The notes: generated from the sequence alone by a model not told the origin. A DNA stretch of 64,000 bases from Yamagishiella unicocca (GCA_003116995.1 BDSL01000009.1:372001-436000); one strand, 5' to 3'; shown: positions 46,336 to 60,327, numbered from the stretch's first letter. Numbers and translations are program-made.

Positions 46336-46340
46336 TTACA
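46336..46340 (-). terminator. Candidate poly(A) signal of the P5B-ATPase gene
   Basis: TTACA on the + strand (gagtgttacaaaccg) reads TGTAA on the minus strand, about 194 nt beyond the TAG stop at 46534. Confidence 0.45.
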
Positions 46341-46533
46341 AACCGTACAATAACGTCTGTTACGAGGCCTTCAGAACGGTGCAATACGTTGCAGAGCCAC
46401 CAGTATTCGGAGGACCTGCCTGAGCCACACCGCACCAGCTTCGTCATAAGCGACCCAGAGGCGTACGAGTGTGAAGTCAATGCGATGGGCAGTGTTGTGC
46501 GGCGCGTCGTGGTGCGAGAGAGACCGGCGCCCG

Positions 46534-49500
46534 CTACCGCCGGTCCACCCTGATCGCCCCCGTCACTGTGGCCGGCACGCTACCCTCGCCGCCCCGCTTG
46601 CCCCGCGCCCACGTGATCAGCTTCACCAGGCCGATGGAGGTGTACTCGGCCGCGTAGGCTGTGACGCCCATCGCAACCAACAGCCCCAGCAGCTTCCATC
46701 TGCGGAAGGGGGCAGGACGGGCCAACCGGGTGAGTTATGGCAGCGATGCGAGACGAGCCAACCGGGTGAGTGATGGCGGCGACGCGACTGGAAAGGTAAA
46801 GGCAACCACGCGGTGCGGTAGACGTTGGTTGGGGTGCCGCCGGGGACAAAAGGCGACAATCCGCACTCCACACACCCCACAGGCGCACGGGGGGGACGGG
46901 GACAACTGCGGTGGACGTGCGCCGTGTTACCCACGCGAGGCGAAGCCAGGGTCCCCGGAAAGGGCCCCGCGGTGCTCTTCCGTCCGCTCTTTCCCCCCGC
47001 CTTGGCCGTGCGTTTGCGGATCTCTTTTATCCCCCCCCGCCCACCTGAACTCCATGTTCATGACGCCGTTGAAGCTGGTCTTGTCCACCAGCTGCTGCAC
47101 GTCCATGTTGAACTTGTCGGTGCTGAAGAGCGTGTAGATCACGAAGATGGTCTGAGGGCGTGGTGGTGGTGGTGGTGGGGAGGTGAAGGGGGGAAGAGGG
47201 TGGTAGGTCAGTGGTGTGCGGCAGGTGGTGGCCGCCAGGTGGTGCTCGCGGTGGTACCCCGAGGCACGAGGCACGAGGCGGCTGCGTTGGCGGCGGACAG
47301 GATAGCGCGAAAGCCAGGGGCGTCGGCAGCAACTCCGGACCCTGTGCCCCGCCCACCTGCAGCACCAGCGCCAGCACTAGCCACACGTTGGTCCATATGG
47401 GGCTGCGGTGCGGCATGCCCTTGTTGAACACCATCGCCAGCACCACGAACTGCGCCAGCGCCACAATGTAGGTGACGGTGTTCTCAGGAGCCTGGCGGGG
47501 AAGGAGCGGGGGTGCAAGGAAAGCACGTGTACGGAGGGGTGGGAGGGGGCGAAAGGCGGTGTTTCGGAGCCAGGGAGGCGAGACGTGCAGTGGAGAGCCT
47601 CGGCTGATTGCCGGCTCCACACCGACGCGTGAGCTGGGCGCTGGGGTGTGGTGCGCTCTGAGCCCGGACGCGGCAGGCGACCTGGGCAGGACTCCTAGGG
47701 GAGGTCGCCATGGACGTGGCGGTGCACACAACCCCTATGGCACGTACAACTCCTCCCCTATGTGTATGCGCAGACCCCCGCCCCCAGCACCGGCTTTCCT
47801 CACCCCCCCCGAGCACCGTCGCCCCCGGCATCCAGCCCCTCCAGCCAGCCAGCCAGGCCGCATCTCTACCCCCCTCCCGCTGCCCCCCCACCCGAAGGTC
47901 AACCTACGACCTTCGGCTTTCGTATCCCCAACCCACTTCTCCAGCACGCATCTCAAAACGCCTGCTCTAAACGGGTTTTTCTGGCATCCACGGGTCTTCC
48001 TCGAACCCCTCCCTCGAGTCAACGGTTTTCACGCCACCCCCTGACGCACCACCGTGTCGTGCAGCTCGGGACCGCCTCGGAAGCGGACGTACGTGGGCTG
48101 CGCCTGCAGCAGCGCCAGCGAGGCCATCTGGAACACCACCACCACGATGCACTGCATCACGGTGCTGATCATCAGCGGCAGCGACATCACGCGGCTCAGA
48201 GGCCGGCTGCGAGACAGCTTGTTCCTGACAGCAGGGAAGGGAAAGCGGGTGGGGTGGGTGGCGATGGGAGGGTGAGGGAAGGAGAATAATGTGGCGTGGG
48301 AGAGGCGGCCGTCGGCCGCGTCACAACGCCGACCGGACTCTGACGCCGACTGGAGCGTGTGTGTGATGACGTACCGCTGAGCTGTGGGGCTCAGAAGTAC
48401 ACGCGTGTTATTGCACCGCTAAGCCACGTGTGCCAGGTACGTGTGTATGTGTGTATGTGTGTGCCTGTGTGCCCCCCCGGCCCCCGGTCCGCACCTCGGC
48501 TCCGTGAAGCCCATGAGCGCCGCCAGCACGGTGGTGAAGAACAGGTCCTCGATGAGGTACTGGTAGTTGCCCAGGTTGAGCGCGAAGGTGTACATGAGGT
48601 TGGTCTCGAAGGCCTGGAGGGGGAAGCGAGGTCACGAGGGGGTGGGGTGGGGGGGTGATGGGGTTTGCTGGTGGGGGGGGTAAGCACTGCACTAGTGGCG
48701 CTGCGCGCAGCAAGGCCCGGCATCAACGGCGGCGGCAGCAGCAGCGGTGCTGCTCTACGCACCCCCCTGGAGGTACCTGCACCAGGGTGGGCCCCCCCTG
48801 CACGCACCCACCTGCACCAGCGCGTACGCGATGATGAACTGGAAGATCTGGTAGGTGGCCATGAGGGTGCAGCGCCCCTCCGCCACCACCGTGATCATGC
48901 TGGCGATGGTTTGCGCTTTGCTGGTCATGGGCGCGGCGACGGAGGCCTGCGTGTGGGGGCGGGGCGGGGGGGCGGGGGGGCGGGGGGCGCGGGGAGGGGC
49001 GAAGAGTGGGTCAGGAGGGGAATGGGGCGGGTGGGGTGGAAATGGCTTGGAACTGGCCTTCGGCCTCCCTCCCAAATCAGCAATGCCTCACTATTCAATG
49101 TCGATTCGCCGCTGTTTTTCTCTCGACAGCTCGCCACCTCCTCGCCAGCATGAAACCTCAAACGCGTGTCCCTAGCTCTCCTCCCAGTAGGAATTTCGCG
49201 ATAGCCGTATGGTGTTGGTTCCCCTTTTTATTACTGTGTTGTATCTACGGGTCGCCCCGCCCCCACGCGGCCCACCTCCGCCTCGCACAGCGACACCCCC
49301 ACGTGCGCCGCCTTGAGCGCCCCGCAGTCGTTGGCGCCGTCGCCGCAGAAGCCCGCCCGCAGCCCCAGGTGCGGGCAGGCCTCCACGCCGTCGATGCCGC
49401 CGCCCAGCAGCAGCATCAGGTCGCGCTTGTTGTCCGGCGACATGCGCGCGAACACGGCGGCGCGCTGCAGCACAGGCACCAGCAGCCGCGAGTCCAGGGA

Positions 49501-52500
49501 GGCCAGCAGCCAGCTGAAACCCTTGCCCGTCACGGCGCACTCCAGCTCGCCCATCAGGACACGGGCCAGCAGCTCCGAAGGCCCCCCCCCGCTGCTGCCG
49601 CCGCCGCCGCCGGTCTCCGTGACGTTTCCGTCGACGTCCAGCACACTCAGACGCAGCCCTTCGGCGGTGGTGGTGACGGCGGCCGCCTCCGGCGCCGGCG
49701 GCGCCGCCCAATGACCATTCCCGTTCATCGCCGCTGACGCCTCCGCCTTCATTGCGGGTGAGCTGGTGGCGTTGGCCTGCTGCTGCTGCTGCAGCTGCTG
49801 CGCGTACAGCGCCTGCGGCTGGGAGCTGTAGCCGCCAGCCAGGCCGTTGTGCGCCAACCCGGCCGCAGGCGGGGAGGAGGAGCTGGCTGCTACCGCGGCC
49901 TGGTCGTCCTCCTCCAGCAGAGCGCCCCCCCAGCCCAGCTGGATGGACGGATCGCCCAGAGGCGTCGGCTCGCCAGCCGGCCCCGGGCCCGTGGCGGCGT
50001 ACGTGAACCCCGGCCGCTGCACCAGCATCGGCGCCGAGTAGGTGCTGCCCGCGAGGGCGGAGGCAGCGGCCGCGGCGCTGGGCTGTGGCTGGGGAGAGGA
50101 GGAGGGCAAGGGCGGCGGCGGCGGGGTGGACGTGGGCATGGAGTTGGCGGCTCCGGTGGGGGGCTGGGGCTGCGGAGGCGGCGGGAGGTCGGCCGCGTCC
50201 ACCAGCAGGATGGGCCGATGCTCGGGCAGGATGGCGCACTTGTGGGCCACAGACACTGCGGTGCGGAGGTGGTCGCCGGTGACCTGCGGGGGGAGGGGGA
50301 AAGAGGAGGGGGGGGGGGGGGACTGGCGGATTAACAGTAATAGGAGTAGAGGCATTAAAACCGGGTACATGCTCCCGCCCAAAACACCCGTCAGCAGTGC
50401 ACCCCCATGACCCTTCACATGCTTCCTCGGCCGCCCCGCAACCCCCCCTGCGTCAGTCAGTGCTGCCCCCCTCCCCCCTCATCCCACCATCCTCCCGCTG
50501 CTCATGAAGCCGCTCCGAAACCCGCCGCCGAACCCACCATCACGGTCCGGATCGTGGCGTGCTGCAGCCTCCCAATCACGTCCGTCGTGTCCGCGCGCAG
50601 CGGGTTGGCCATCACCGCCAACCCCACCAGCCGCAGCCCCACGCCCGCCTCCGTCTGCGCCTGCGTCCACCCCAGCAGCGCGCCCTCGGCCACGTTGGAC
50701 GCGTCCCCCGCCGCCAGCGCCAGCACCCGCAGCCCCTCCCTCGTCAGCTCGCCCAGCAGCGCGTCGAAGTCGTGCGGCACCGAGTCGGGCTGCACCAGCG
50801 CCCTGATGGCCTCCGGGGAGCCCTTCGCGAACACCGCCACGGAGGCGTCCGGGGCGCGGACCACCACCAGGTTGCGCTGGAGCGCGGCGGAGAACTCGAA
50901 GCGCTTGATGATGGCGAAGGCCTGGGGACGGGGGGGGGAGCAGGCGGAGATGGAGGGGGTTTCGAGGAAGACCCGTGGATGCCCGAAAAAGCCCGTTTAG
51001 AACAGACGTTTTGGGATGCATGCTGGAAAACTGGGTTGGGGATACTAAAGCCGAAGGTCGTAAGGTGACCTTTGGCGGCTAAGCTAAAGCGGCTGAGATG
51101 GAGGGGGAGGGGGAGGGCGGTGGGTTGGCGAATTACTGCGGAATCATGCACGCCGGACCGGCAGCTGCCAGGCGAAGGGGCGGCTGCGCAGGCGCAGGTT
51201 TCCTCTCATACGGGGGGTGTGAGAGGAAACCCGAAGGTTTTCGAGGGGCAGTGGCAACGGAGGGGGTGGTGAGAAGGTTTTCGGTGGCGGTGGTGGGGGT
51301 TGGTGGTGGTGGGGGTTGCTTAGCGAACGGCGAGAGTACGAGAGAGGGAAGATGAATCAGGGTATGGGTGGGGTGGGTAAGGTAAACCGGCCGGGCACAC
51401 TCACGTGCACTGCGCCCGGCGGCCGGACGTAGGTGTGCACGCCGTCAGCAGTGCCAGTGGCCTCCGCCGCCTCCGCCGCGGCGCCGCCGTCGCCGCCGTT
51501 CCCGACGGCGCCGTCGATGCCGCTGTCCATCTCTGACGCGCCGCCGCCGCTGTTGCCGTACGCACCGCCGTACCGGCCCTCCAGGGAGGGGCGCTCGTCG
51601 ATGAGGTCCCATTGCGTCGCCAGGAAGAGTTTCTGGCCAGGGGCGTTGGTCGCGGGGGTGCCGTGGGGGAGGAGGCGTGGGAGCAGAGGGTCAGAACGGC
51701 CTTATTATGCAAAGCTGAATCCACAGGGATGAGGGGAGCAGAGGGTTAGGACGGACTTATTCGGCAAGGCTCAATCCACAGGGATGGTGCTCCCCACAGT
51801 TCTAGGGGTGTGGGCCTGGTTCAAGTGGATAAGATACGTACAAGAGCATGATGACCAATCGCGGACGACGGATGCCGCTGGGGCCCGTTGCCGGTGCGCC
51901 CAAGCGGCCGAGCCGCGTGAGGAAGCATCCCGATCCCACCAGCTTTGCGATTTCCTCGATGCCGGCACCAGCACCAACACCCAACGGCCAACCGCCAAAC
52001 CCACCCCAGCGCCCTCACCTGGTCCAGCGGGTCCCCCACCAGCGCCTCCCCCATCCTCGCCAGCCCGTGGCAGCTGGCCAGCAGCTCCACCAGCGCCACC
52101 GGCAGCAGCGACATCTCGGACACCATGTTGTGCAGCCGCCCGCCCACAACGGGCACGATGCCCTGCATGTCCAGGCCCTGCTCGGTCAGGGTGCCTGGGG
52201 GGTGGGCGGGTGGGGGGCGCAGGTGGGTGTGTATTAGTTTGCCAAGGGGTGCGTGATGCGGGGAGGGGGGTGCGGCAGGGTATGCGCACGCTTGTGCCGG
52301 CGGGATGGCGCTACGGGTGACATCCCGATGTCTCCAGCAGCACCCGGTGGGGAGAAGCAGCACTGGGCGCAATCAGGCGCCGCGACAACGGCACCAGCAA
52401 GGCAAGGCGCGGGAAGGCGCGGGGCACACTTGCAGTCCCGCCGCATTACACCTCCGGCTACAGAGCAAGGACTGCGCAGGGATCGCCTCGAGGCATGGGC

Positions 52501-55500
52501 AAGCTTGGAGCCCCCAGCCCTGCCCTGCCGCACCCGTCTTGTCGAAGCAGATGACGTCCAGCTGTCCCGCCAGGGTGATGCGGTCGGGGCTGGTGACGTA
52601 GATGCCCTTCTTCTTGAGGCGGCCGATGGAGAAGACGGTGGCGATGGTGAGGCAGGCGGGCAGGGCGGGGGGGACCGCGATGGTGATCATGTCGAAGAAG
52701 CGGACCTGCGGGCGAACAGGAGGGTTTTGAGGAAGACCCGTGGATGCGAGAAAAAAACGTTTAGAATAGACGTGGGCGAACAGGAGGGGGGGAGGCCGGA
52801 GTTTAGAGGAATGCGTGGATGTGGAGGCGGGTGCGGGCGTGAGGATGGAGGGCAACCTCGACAAAGGAGGAAGTAGCATTACTGGGGTTAAGAGGGGCCT
52901 AGCCGCAGCAGTATAGGGTGATGATGGGGGGTAGGAAGGACTCTGTACTACAGAGTCTGTAGGGGCCTTATGCCCTTGATTCGCCTAAATCTTAGATCCG
53001 TGCAGCGCTACCTCGCCTGCCCCTTGACCCCGCCTCCACGCACCACGATGCGGTCGGCTGTCGCCCCCACTGACGCCAGCACCACCGCCGCCCAGATGTA
53101 GAGGCCCATGCAGGCCGCCAGCATGACGCAGATGAAGCGCAGCGAGTCGGAGATGAAGGACTGCTCGGGCTCGCGGGGGAAGAGAATGGAGCTGCGGGCC
53201 AGGGCGCGGAGGTGCCAGGTAGGGCGGAGAGTGGCGGCAAAAGGGGGAAGGGTCAGAGCAGGCGAGGGCACGGGCAGCCAGTGAGTGAGGGGTGGGAACC
53301 CCACACTCTCGACGCCACCCCAACAGGCCGGTGCGGCCGGTACAGGTGCATGGCTTCCATTTGCCATTGGCGTGGAAAGAACTGCTGTCTGTCTGTCTGC
53401 CCCTCTCAAGCATTAACATTTCAACATCGGCGAAGTGGTCGGCAGCCGCGCCTTTCCTTGCACAAAGTTCATGTGCCCCACCGCAGCCGCTCTCACTGTC
53501 TGTCCCCTCCCCGCGCTCGGCCCCTCCCCAGCTGCGCACCGCAGCAGCTGCCCCTTGGCCGAGTAGAAGCGGGTGCGACACACCACCGCCACCGCCTTCT
53601 GGTTGCGGGAGGCGCGGGCCTGCGCCACCACCGTGCCGCCAAACAGCGTGCAGCCGGGGCACTTGTCCGGCTGGTACGACAGGCCATCGGCCACGGGGTT
53701 GTACGACACTTTGCGCACGGGGACGGACTCGCCTGCCGGGATTTGGCAGCAAAGAAGGTTGCGGTCGGGTCGGGGTTGGGGTGGGTTGGGGTGCGGTAGA
53801 GATACATGGTGGGCGGGACCAGAGGGACATGGATCTGAGGAGTAGACGATGAGCTAGCTACTCCTGTCTACGCCCTGATGACTCGGCGGCAAGCTTACGC
53901 AACGCCCCGCATCCCCCGCCCATCCAGCCTGCCATCTCCCCCCGCACCTGTGAGCATGTTCTCGTCCAGGATGCACTCGCCCCGCAGCAGCACCATGTCG
54001 CACGGCAGCGTGCCCGGCCCCACCACCACCAGGTCCCCCGGCACCAGCGAGCTGGAGGGCAGCCGCAACACCTCGCCGCCGCGCAGCACCTCGACATCGC
54101 TGAGGCAGGAGAACGATAGCGGAGGAGGGGACGGGATTTGAACGGGGGTTCGGAGTTGGAGCAGGCCGCGCCGGTGCGCGCATAGCTAATTCCCGTGGAA
54201 GGGACATGTGACCGCAGCCAACGCCAAATCGCAGCCCCCTGGCCTCCCACACTTCACCAGCCCAGCCTAAGGGGGTTTACAGAAAGGGGGGTTAACCCCC
54301 CAGCCTGAAGGAGGGGGGTACCGCGAGGGCGCCCTTCCCCTCGCCCCACCATTCGAAGTGCGCGATGTCCGCCAGCCGCCGCATGTTCCTGTGCGCCTCA
54401 ACCGCCGCTGAGATGATGGAGAACCAGGTGATGACGGCGATGCACACCGCGTAGGAGTAGTACTCGTCGCCCACGATCCAGATCACAATGGAGAAGTACT
54501 GCGGAACAAACGGTACAGAGAGACAGGGTGACAAGGCGTCGTGGAATGGCGACGGGAGGTGAGCGCCGTCGTGGGAACGACCGGGCGCCAACGTAACGAG
54601 GATCGGCGGCCAGAACCGGCGGGCACCTGAAGGCGGCACTAGCTGATCGGAGAGGGAAAGGCGCAGTGGGATGGGTTTGGGGGCTGCCACTCATGCCGCC
54701 CCTCTCCGCCCATGGGTTCTGTTTGACAATGGACGTCTCTTCAGGCCGCCAGTAGGGCGGTTACGGTGGCGCCGATGAAGGGCGCCTCCTCTACGCGGCG
54801 CTCAGTGCATCGTTTTTCGAGCTTCATGTCGTACGACGTGTGCGTCCGCCCCGAAACCACAGGTATCCCCAGCCCCAGCCCCCGACCCACCCACCTGGAA
54901 CACGTAGAAGGGGTGCCACATCTCATCGAAGACGAGCATAGGAATGCTCTTGACGGGGATCGCCATCTCGTTGGTGCCGTACCTGCCGTACAGCAGGCGC
55001 GCCAGCGAAACGGGCAGGTGGGTGTTGGAAGCAACCGCGGCTCCTTGCCACCGGTGCCGTGCTGCCACGACACCCAGCGCCATCCCGCCCCCAACAACCT
55101 CCCACATCCCCTCGCAACAGCCGCGTACGTGCTGGGTTCAACTTCCCCCCATGCTGTCACAACGCCATGGTCCGTCATGGTCTGGCCTCGACGGCGTCGA
55201 CGGCGCCACCCGCCCTATCTTGGCACCAGCCCACCCGGGCCTCCAGCGCCGTAATAGCGACTCCGTCACCCGAGCACCCCGAGCTACCCCGCATGTACAC
55301 ATCGCACGTGCAAACCCTACACTGCATTTCAAGCCCGGGTCCTTACGTCCTTACGACCTTACGTCCCCCGGGTCTTCCCGCTGCCCGCCTGCCAGGGCCC
55401 CTGCCCGCTGCGCCAGACTCCCCCAGCCTGCAGCTCGGCCCCGCCGCCCGCTTCGAACCCCGGGGCCTCCGCCTGTCAGTCCTTGAACCGCCCCCTCCCC

Positions 55501-57459
55501 CCCGCCCGCCCACGTAACGGGTCCTCTTCTCGCCACCCCCGCCTCATCGCTAATCGCAAAACAGTTCCTGCCAGCGACGGTCCCCCACGCGTCCGGGGCC
55601 GCCTCCCGCCACACGTGCAGGCTACCGGGGTGGTGGTGGTGGTGGTGGCGGTGGCGGTGCGCACCTGAGCTGCCGCTCCGGCAGGTCCCACTCCTGCTCC
55701 TGCTCCACTGCGGTGGCCTGACCCGTGGCCGCCAGGGTCACCGCAGCCGCCTGCAGCTGCTCGTTGAAGCCCTTGGGCACGGGCGGCACCGGCGTGAAGG
55801 TGGCGCCGCCGGCTGCGGGGCCCCCGCCAGCGGCGGTGGCAGCGCCGCCCTCGACGTAGAAGAAGCGGGTGCAGCGGTACTCCAGCAGGCGGTGAACCCG
55901 CTGGACCTGCGCGCGTGCGGGTGCGGGCGCGGTGCGGAATTACGTGAGGGTGCTCATGTGGGTGTCGGCGCGGGGCTCCCGCGGGACTACCTGCACCCGA
56001 AGCAAGTTTGGGTGCAGGTATGACGCTACATCCGCGAATGCGAGTCGCGAGGTGGGCTTCCTCTGTCTGGCACCATCCCACCAGCCTACCCGCTGCCTTG
56101 AGCCACCCCTACTCAACAGCTCTCACCTTTAGCCGCCGAACTTGGTCGGGATCGTGCCCCTCCCTGGCTCCCTGCCCAGCAACCCCGTCCGCATCCCCGC
56201 ACCTGCCAGTCCAGCAGCCCGCCTCTGCCTCCGTCCTCCTCGTCCGCCGCCAGTGTGGGCTGGCTGTCGTACTGCGGCTCAGCCAGCGCGACCTCCTGCA
56301 CCCGCTCCAGGTCCACGCGGCCGTCTGCCAGCTGCGAGGCGGGAGAGCGGGGAGGGGGGTGTAGGGCTCGGAAACAGCTGCTTGCAAGGAGGCGGGTGAG
56401 CTATTCCTGGTGAGTGATGATCGTGGTGGGATAGCTGGCCAGACGGGCGGCCAGGGGCGGGCGGGCGGGGGCCAGACCAGTGGGCGGAGGCCGCTTCGCT
56501 CGCCACCTAGCTGGCAGAGCTCATCCCGCTGCCGCCGACCCCAAGCTTAGTTATCTTTAGCTCCCCCTAGCTAGGCCGGGCAGGGAGCTTGGAGGCACGC
56601 CTGGTCTTGGGAGGGCTGGTTGGGTCTGCTCTGGGGAGGGTATTCGGAGGTCCGGGTTGCCCGCGTACACCCAGCCCCCGTGAACCCCTTCTCTCCCCGC
56701 TCCCTTCCACAGGGCGTTGGTCGTACCCGAATGCGGACATACTGGGCGTCCTTTAAGGGGCACGGTGCGAGGCTGAGGATGATGTGCATCCGAGGAGACC
56801 ATTTGCACAGCAGGAAAGAAAACCTGCAGGCGGGCGGGCCAGGCAGGGCAGTGGTGAGTGGGAGCTATGTATGTGGGACTCAACACACATACACGCGCGC
56901 ATATCGTCGAGCCAGCCCCTGACCAAACTTCCTCAAGTGCGGGTGTGTCAAGTGCGGGTAAACACACCCGCCTTCCCTGTCACGTCCAGAGTTTGATTTG
57001 GGTTGCAAAAGCGAAGCGTCTATTTCTAGTGGAGCCCCCACCGCCCCTTGGGCTACCCTCAGGCCCCCTCACCCGCCGGTAAGCAACCCAACGAGGTAGT
57101 AGATAAGCTTCTTCCACCATGGTGAGCGGAAGCCTTGAAAGCTGGCAATTTCCTGCAAACAGTTGCGGCATCACGCGAAAGTGTACCATATTTGACGAGC
57201 CCTAGACATGACAGACAGGTTCCGTCCGATGCAAGGCTTGATTTTGTACCTTATCTGTCTGGTATGTGAACACATCCGCGGGCTTGCCGCGGCGTCTATG
57301 TCTACGCTTTAGGCGCCGGTGTTGCTGCAGCTCCTGCTGCAGCGGCTGACCCGCAGAAGGGATGCCCAATCCACCCTCCAACTCAAACGGTTGTACATAA
57401 TTTGTTCTAACACCCTGCTGGTGCGAGCCCTGCCCAGGTTCCGCCACATTGCTTGCCAT
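46534..57459 (-). CDS. P5B-type ATPase, ATP13A2/YPK9-like
   Basis: Twenty-one exons (minus): 57459-57250, 57152-57073, 56823-56727, 56331-56203, 55906-55665, 54982-54895, 54498-54350, 54099-53948, 53732-53540, 53191-53044, 52705-52534, 52194-52019, 51632-51405, 50921-50538, 50283-49276, 48946-48812, 48613-48495, 48224-48053, 47491-47357, 47151-47045, 46699-46534; 4290 nt, 1429 residues. Known role: P5B pumps of endolysosomal or vacuolar membranes, polyamine/cation transport. Seen: N-terminal membrane hairpin ([20 protein letters not shown]), [45 protein letters not shown]4 motif [10 protein letters not shown] (P5B, not the PPELP of P5A), phosphorylation site [49 protein letters not shown] and C-terminal TM helices. 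Exon 15 carries a Pro/Gln/Ser-rich insert of about 180 residues after TGDH. Three introns hold ~220-bp repeats. Confidence 0.95.
47893..48008 (-). mobile_element. ~220-bp repeat, truncated copy (ATPase intron 18)
   Basis: gaccttcggctttcgtatcc through gcctgctctaaacgggtttt to ggcatccacgggtcttcctc; about half of the element, conserved end intact. It ends about 45 bp from the splice site of exon 18. Confidence 0.85.
50959..51094 (+). mobile_element. ~220-bp repeat, truncated copy (ATPase intron 13)
   Basis: gtttcgaggaagacccgtgg through tactaaagccgaaggtcgta to ttggcggctaagctaaagcg. Longer than most copies but still missing the far end seen at 62060-62101. Confidence 0.85.
52723..52772 (+). mobile_element. 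~220-bp repeat, short fragment (ATPase intron 10)
   Basis: ggttttgaggaagacccgtg gives way to gatgcgagaaaaaaacgttt and agaatagacg. It lies 18 bp before the exon 11 acceptor (minus strand). Confidence 0.75.
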
Positions 57460-60027
57460 TGATCACTTTCGTGACATAAATGTAAAGCTGGGGCAACAGG
57501 CCAGCTCCTGAAACTGTGATGGAAATTTATTCATCAATGCGTTCATCTAGAAATGTGTCAGACGGACAACAACGCTCCTGATGCAGCTGTTCGCTAAGCA
57601 CATTGCCAACGCGCTATTCGCGCGAATTCTGCTAGATAAGAAGCACTATCTAGATAAGAAGCACTATGGATCGTTGAAAATCGCTCTATGCAAATGAGTA
57701 CGTCGGCTATTGACAAAAATACGGACGGCAGTTGGCGAGTACCACGAACGCGTCAAGCCGAGGATGTTGCTGTTCGACACCTCGCGTGTCACGACAGGCG
57801 CAAACTCCCGTTCCGCACAACACCGCTATGGTGAGACTGGCGTATGTAACCTAGACGACAGAGCAGGCCCAATCCGAAATGCAAAAAATTAACCCTCCTT
57901 CCATCTCTGAACCGCAGAGCGCCCTCTACTCCCCACCACGTATTAATTTGGAGCAAGCACTTGCCACACAGGGACCTGCTGGGACTTATACGTCAAGCGG
58001 GAATCCATTCGCCGGCACTCCCGCAGCACTCTGTTCCCCGCGGGTCCCACGAATACCCTGGAGATTTAGGTACCTCCTCTACCTCCTCTGCCTGTCTGCC
58101 CTCAGTTGCGGTCTGTTCCCCAGTAACCTGACACCCAACCTCACCTCATCGTCAGCCTGAGTTTCTGACAACAGGAGCGTAAACGACTTGCGCGGGTCTT
58201 CACCAGCCGGATGGTCCACATCGCTGCCACCGGCCTTGCCGTCAGAGATCCGAGGGCGCACCATATATGCAAGCACCAGCCCACCCAAGAATCAAGGCAC
58301 CAGTGCTCGCTATGAGTAATAACACTCTTGGTCGCTGACGGTGGGCTGGCTAAAAAGCAAAAGGGCGCAGCTGTCGTCCTGTGAAGATCACGTGTGTTTG
58401 TTCCGCTCCCACCTGTCTCTAGCACCCTAAAGTTTAACTGGTCACGCCTGTGCGTAATCGGAACGTGTGGTTACTATCTCGTCAGTGTCCCACCACGCAG
58501 CCAAGGAAGGTCGGCCCCCGTCCGGGCGTGTAGGGGGGCCCAAGTTGGGAGGGAGGGACGAGCACTCGGTGGCGGCTGGATGAGGGTGCGCTGTTGCTGG
58601 CAGGGCCTCACGGCAGCGGGGCAAGCTGGTGATGCCATAAGACAGCCATGCGTATGTAAACTACCTGCATGTGGCGGGTGAAGGACGGGGCCATCCCGTC
58701 AACCATGGCGCGAGAGCTAGACCCTAGCCCGCAAAAGCGAGCGAGGTGACACCGACACAATGTACATGGAATGACGCAAGTTAAGTAATACGCGCTTTGC
58801 GACCAGGTATAGCGGTGACTTGCTGATGGGCGCAGAAATCATGACGAGATGCCTGCTTTCCAAACAGCGTACCTTCCATTTTATCATAACACTTCCATGG
58901 GACGAATGACAGCTTGATGCACGTATACCAGATGCCGCTCAGAGTCACAGTGGCAAGTTGAATTGCTTTAGTGGTAGTACAATTATAAAGCAGTTCCGCT
59001 GCTTCTAACTCTCTAAAATGGTACAGGTGGTCTCACATACAAGCAGGAGTAGGTGGACACCCAACGCCTTTCGAGGGTCGCAAGCATAAACCCTACGGCG
59101 ACGGGTTTGACAAGACTGCAACGCCGGGAGTTGTCAATAGCATATTCGCATACACTATGAAGGATAAAATGAAATAAATACATCGGGTACGTCGTTGATG
59201 CGCAATTCGGACACATGACGCCGCATGCTGCGAGGCATTCCAACGAACAACGCCATGGCCTAGAAAGGTGGAGTTGCAGAGGTTTGTAGTCTGTGTTGGA
59301 AGGGGCCCACATGCATGATCGCAGGGGGGAAGTGAGTGAAAGGAGTCCTCGCTGAAGCAACTGTGCGCGACATGGTATGACAACGGGGGCCCCAGGAGGA
59401 CACTGTATGGACTCTATAAGGGCAGCGCTGTCCGTACACCTTTCCACGTGACTCCCAGTATCGAGGATGGCGTCCAAAATGCGGTGAATGGGATCTATGG
59501 CTGGCGCTGGCTGGCGCCCTGTGGCGTTTTATGGCCTGGTATCATGACCGCGCTGTAGGCAGGTACCGACCGCTTACAAGTGCTTGCCGGCAGTTAATCC
59601 CCCCCGTCCTAGTTCTGTAGGTGCCATATTGTGCATCAAGCGCACAGGTGGCGGCAAGAAGAAGGAGGACCAGGGAGGACTGACACGTAGTAACGGGAGT
59701 CAGTGGTCCACGGTGCTCTACCCTCCTCCACGTCCCCCTCTATTGTTTTAAGGAGAGTGCTCGTGGCTATGGGGTTTTGGGCTGCACCCTGCTGCACCAG
59801 CGGCCGCACCATAGTCACCCCTGCTTTTGTGCACCGTACCCGTTCGCACGAATAAGGCCAAATTCACACAACAAGTGGACAAATTTTGTTTTCAGCACCG
59901 GTGCCTGACAAGATGACGGGAAAAGGGGTCACCTTTCCTGGATGTTGTGTTTCGAGACTTTTCTAGCGCAAGCGAGCTACGCTGGTTGGGCGCTTAGGAA
60001 GCTGATGCCATCAATGACATGTAAGAG
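57460..60027. other. 5' flank of the ATPase gene and intergenic DNA with possible unassigned exons
   Basis: The part next to 57459 must hold the ATPase promoter and 5' UTR. A 19-bp tandem duplication (ctagataagaagcactat) is at 57632-57668. Three stretches look exon-like but cannot be joined: + 57730-57836 (VGEYHERVKPRMLLFDTS, donor GTGAG), + 57918-58068 (SALYSPPRINLEQALATQGP, between a CCGCAG acceptor and GTACC), and - 58270-58152 (MVRPRISDGKAGG..., donor GTGAGG). The rest, including an intronless 154-codon frame at 59013-59477 (-), shows no coding character. Confidence 0.3.
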
Positions 60028-60327
60028 ACGTATCATACCCAACGCCGAGAATCGGCTCTGCAGTGAATTGCAAATGCGAAATGCCTACCTATCGTATTGC
60101 AGTTGCCATATTCGGTTCTTCGCAGTGCTAGGCCACGAGACGCACGACGTGAATCCAGTTACCAGTTACATAGGTTCATTCAGGTACATAGTTATTGTCT
60201 GTTGCGACGGGGCCCAATTTGGTTGCCGCAGGCCATGGTGAAAGGAAGGTGCTGTCGGTTGGGCCCGTTGAGGCCGCAGAGCCACGAGAAGGCATACGTA
60301 GCTCCCATCAATGCAATCGCACTTTGC

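Noticed and set aside
59013..59477. Intronless 154-codon frame on the minus strand
   Set aside because: Composition and codon use are unlike the genes here. It has no motif and no splice context, and it lies in AT-richer intergenic DNA.
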